From: an uncultured archaeon
GTDB lineage: Archaea > Thermoproteota > Nitrososphaeria > Nitrososphaerales > CALBXV01
Assembly: GCA_937890045.1 (NCBI GenBank)
Contig: CALBXV010000487.1
Location: 1-5,767 of the forward strand
Reading direction: 5' to 3'
DNA length: 5,767 nucleotides
The translations under genes and the position numbers were made by a program. Shown here piece by piece: positions 4,999 to 5,767 of this stretch (position 1 is the stretch's first letter; each line of letters begins with the position of its first letter). The notes beneath the pieces are model-generated. The model searched no databases. It was not told where the DNA came from and saw nothing but the letters and a program-made list of their open reading frames with translations.

Positions 4999-5767
4999 CT
5001 ATAACCTTATCTATTGCATTAAAAACCATTGGTGGGTCTATTTCTTTTGAACATTCAAATTCTCTTTCAGTTCCCTTATGGTCTGGACATACATTCCAAT
5101 CACCCTTTAAATGTAATGTCTCATCTCTGTGCCAACAACCATTACAAACTTCATCATTATGAACGTGAATACATTTATGTTGAAATTCAAACCAGGGTTT
5201 TGTCATTCCATGTATCATTATTACATATTTATTTAATGCCCACGCTAACCAAGATAATCCTGAACCTAATCCTATGAAAAATTCACAATGAATTAATTCA
5301 TTAATTCTTTTATCTAACGATTTACCTTGACTTTTAATTACACCTTTCGGTAATTTATTTATATAACCATCTTGACTTTGATCCACATTCAAATCAATAT
5401 CTAAAACTTTATAACCTTTATGTTTTAAATACTTTACTACATAATCCCAACCATTAGGATAGTTCCAATACTTTAATTGTGGGCCATTTGAATGTACACC
5501 AATACATACATACTTTTCTTTTATGGGTCTACCATAATTTTTAAAATGTAAGTTTGGTTTCTTTTCTATAAATGATAATCCAAGTATTTCTGTAGCTGAT
5601 TGTTGTAAAGAAATATATTGTCTTCCATCCCACGAACAACCTATTTTATAACTAATTATATTTTCAGCACTAAACGGTAATTTAAAACATAACTCTCCAT
5701 TACCAAATGGTTCTACATATTTATCTTCACTAAGAAATTCTATATCAGAATAATTCGGTTTTAATAA
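4982..5767 (-). CDS. TibC-like (autotransporter strand-loop-strand) O-heptosyltransferase, 5' end outside window
   Basis: The reading frame is open without a stop from base 5767 to the TAA at 4984-4982: 261 residues visible. The frame contains no ATG, GTG or TTG until a TTG at 5392, and conserved sequence lies upstream of it, so the gene begins outside the window. GCSWDGRQY...SATEILGL (43-64 of the visible part) and YVCIGVHSN...LKYWNYPNGW (86-107) match the family of TibC/Aah heptosyltransferases (GT9-like fold), which transfer heptose from an ADP-heptose donor to Ser residues of autotransporter adhesins. FIGLGSGLSWLAWAL (164-178) is the donor-site glycine-rich segment. A C-terminal cysteine cluster, CNGC (208-211), C227 and C239 followed by IDPPMV, matches the iron finger of TibC. 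Family members are about 380-400 aa, so roughly 120-140 residues are missing. In a phage it could modify a virion protein or a host surface component; the substrate is not known. Confidence 0.82.
   Translation of the reverse strand, partial: LLKPNYSDIEFLSEDKYVEPFGNGELCFKLPFSAENIISYKIGCSWDGRQYISLQQSATEILGLSFIEKKPNLHFKNYGRPIKEKYVCIGVHSNGPQLKYWNYPNGWDYVVKYLKHKGYKVLDIDLNVDQSQDGYINKLPKGVIKSQGKSLDKRINELIHCEFFIGLGSGLSWLAWALNKYVIMIHGMTKPWFEFQHKCIHVHNDEVCNGCWHRDETLHLKGDWNVCPDHKGTEREFECSKEIDPPMVFNAIDKVIGVIRK

Noticed and set aside
5356..5363. TATAAATA on the minus strand, identical to the T4 late promoter core.
   Set aside because: It lies in-frame inside the heptosyltransferase coding sequence, about 360 nt before the next gene, and an 8-nt A/T word is expected by chance in such DNA.
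4982..5392. A short 136-aa gene starting at the TTG at 5392.
   Set aside because: The same frame is open to the window edge and encodes conserved family sequence upstream, so the TTG is an internal Leu codon.

Overview
The window is visibly AT-rich (mostly A/T third positions) and carries six genes, all on the minus strand, tightly packed and in places overlapping. The gene set points to the genome, or a metagenomic contig, of a T4-like marine tailed phage of the kind that infects cyanobacteria, SAR11 or similar bacteria. It holds a gp32-type single-stranded DNA-binding protein, a RecA/UvsX-family recombinase, a large low-complexity protein of the marine myovirus structural type and a small conserved hypothetical of the same phages. 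It also holds a shortened family-A DNA polymerase-like protein and a TibC-like heptosyltransferase. Family assignments come from motif reading and memory; no search was run.

Layout in transcription order (right to left). (1) 5767-4982: C-terminal 261 residues of an autotransporter-type O-heptosyltransferase homologue; its start lies beyond the window. (2) 4998-3724: 424-aa PolA-like protein with a GTG start, overlapping gene 1 by 17 nt. (3) 3727-1664: 687-aa structural-type protein, ATGA overlap with gene 2. (4) 1664-1248: 138-aa conserved hypothetical, TAATG overlap with gene 3. (5) After a 97-nt leader, 1150-395: gp32-like SSB. (6) After a 93-nt leader, 301-1: first 100 residues of the RecA/UvsX recombinase, cut by the window edge.

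The first four genes look translationally coupled. The last two, which work together in phage recombination and replication (SSB plus recombinase), each have their own leader, and both leaders show RNA structure. The gp32 leader has a 7-bp hairpin 40 nt upstream of the ATG, followed by an almost G/C-free stretch. That is the layout of the T4 gene 32 translational operator. The gp32-recombinase spacer holds a compact 54-58 nt fold: a GC-rich closing stem, an inner hairpin and a possible pseudoknot. I could not match it to a known RNA class; it is the best candidate here for something undescribed.

Other points of interest are the altered polymerase motifs (His in place of Glu in motif A, YDS in place of HDE in motif C, weak Exo I), the retained four-cysteine iron-finger pattern in the phage heptosyltransferase, and loss of the zinc ligands from gp32.
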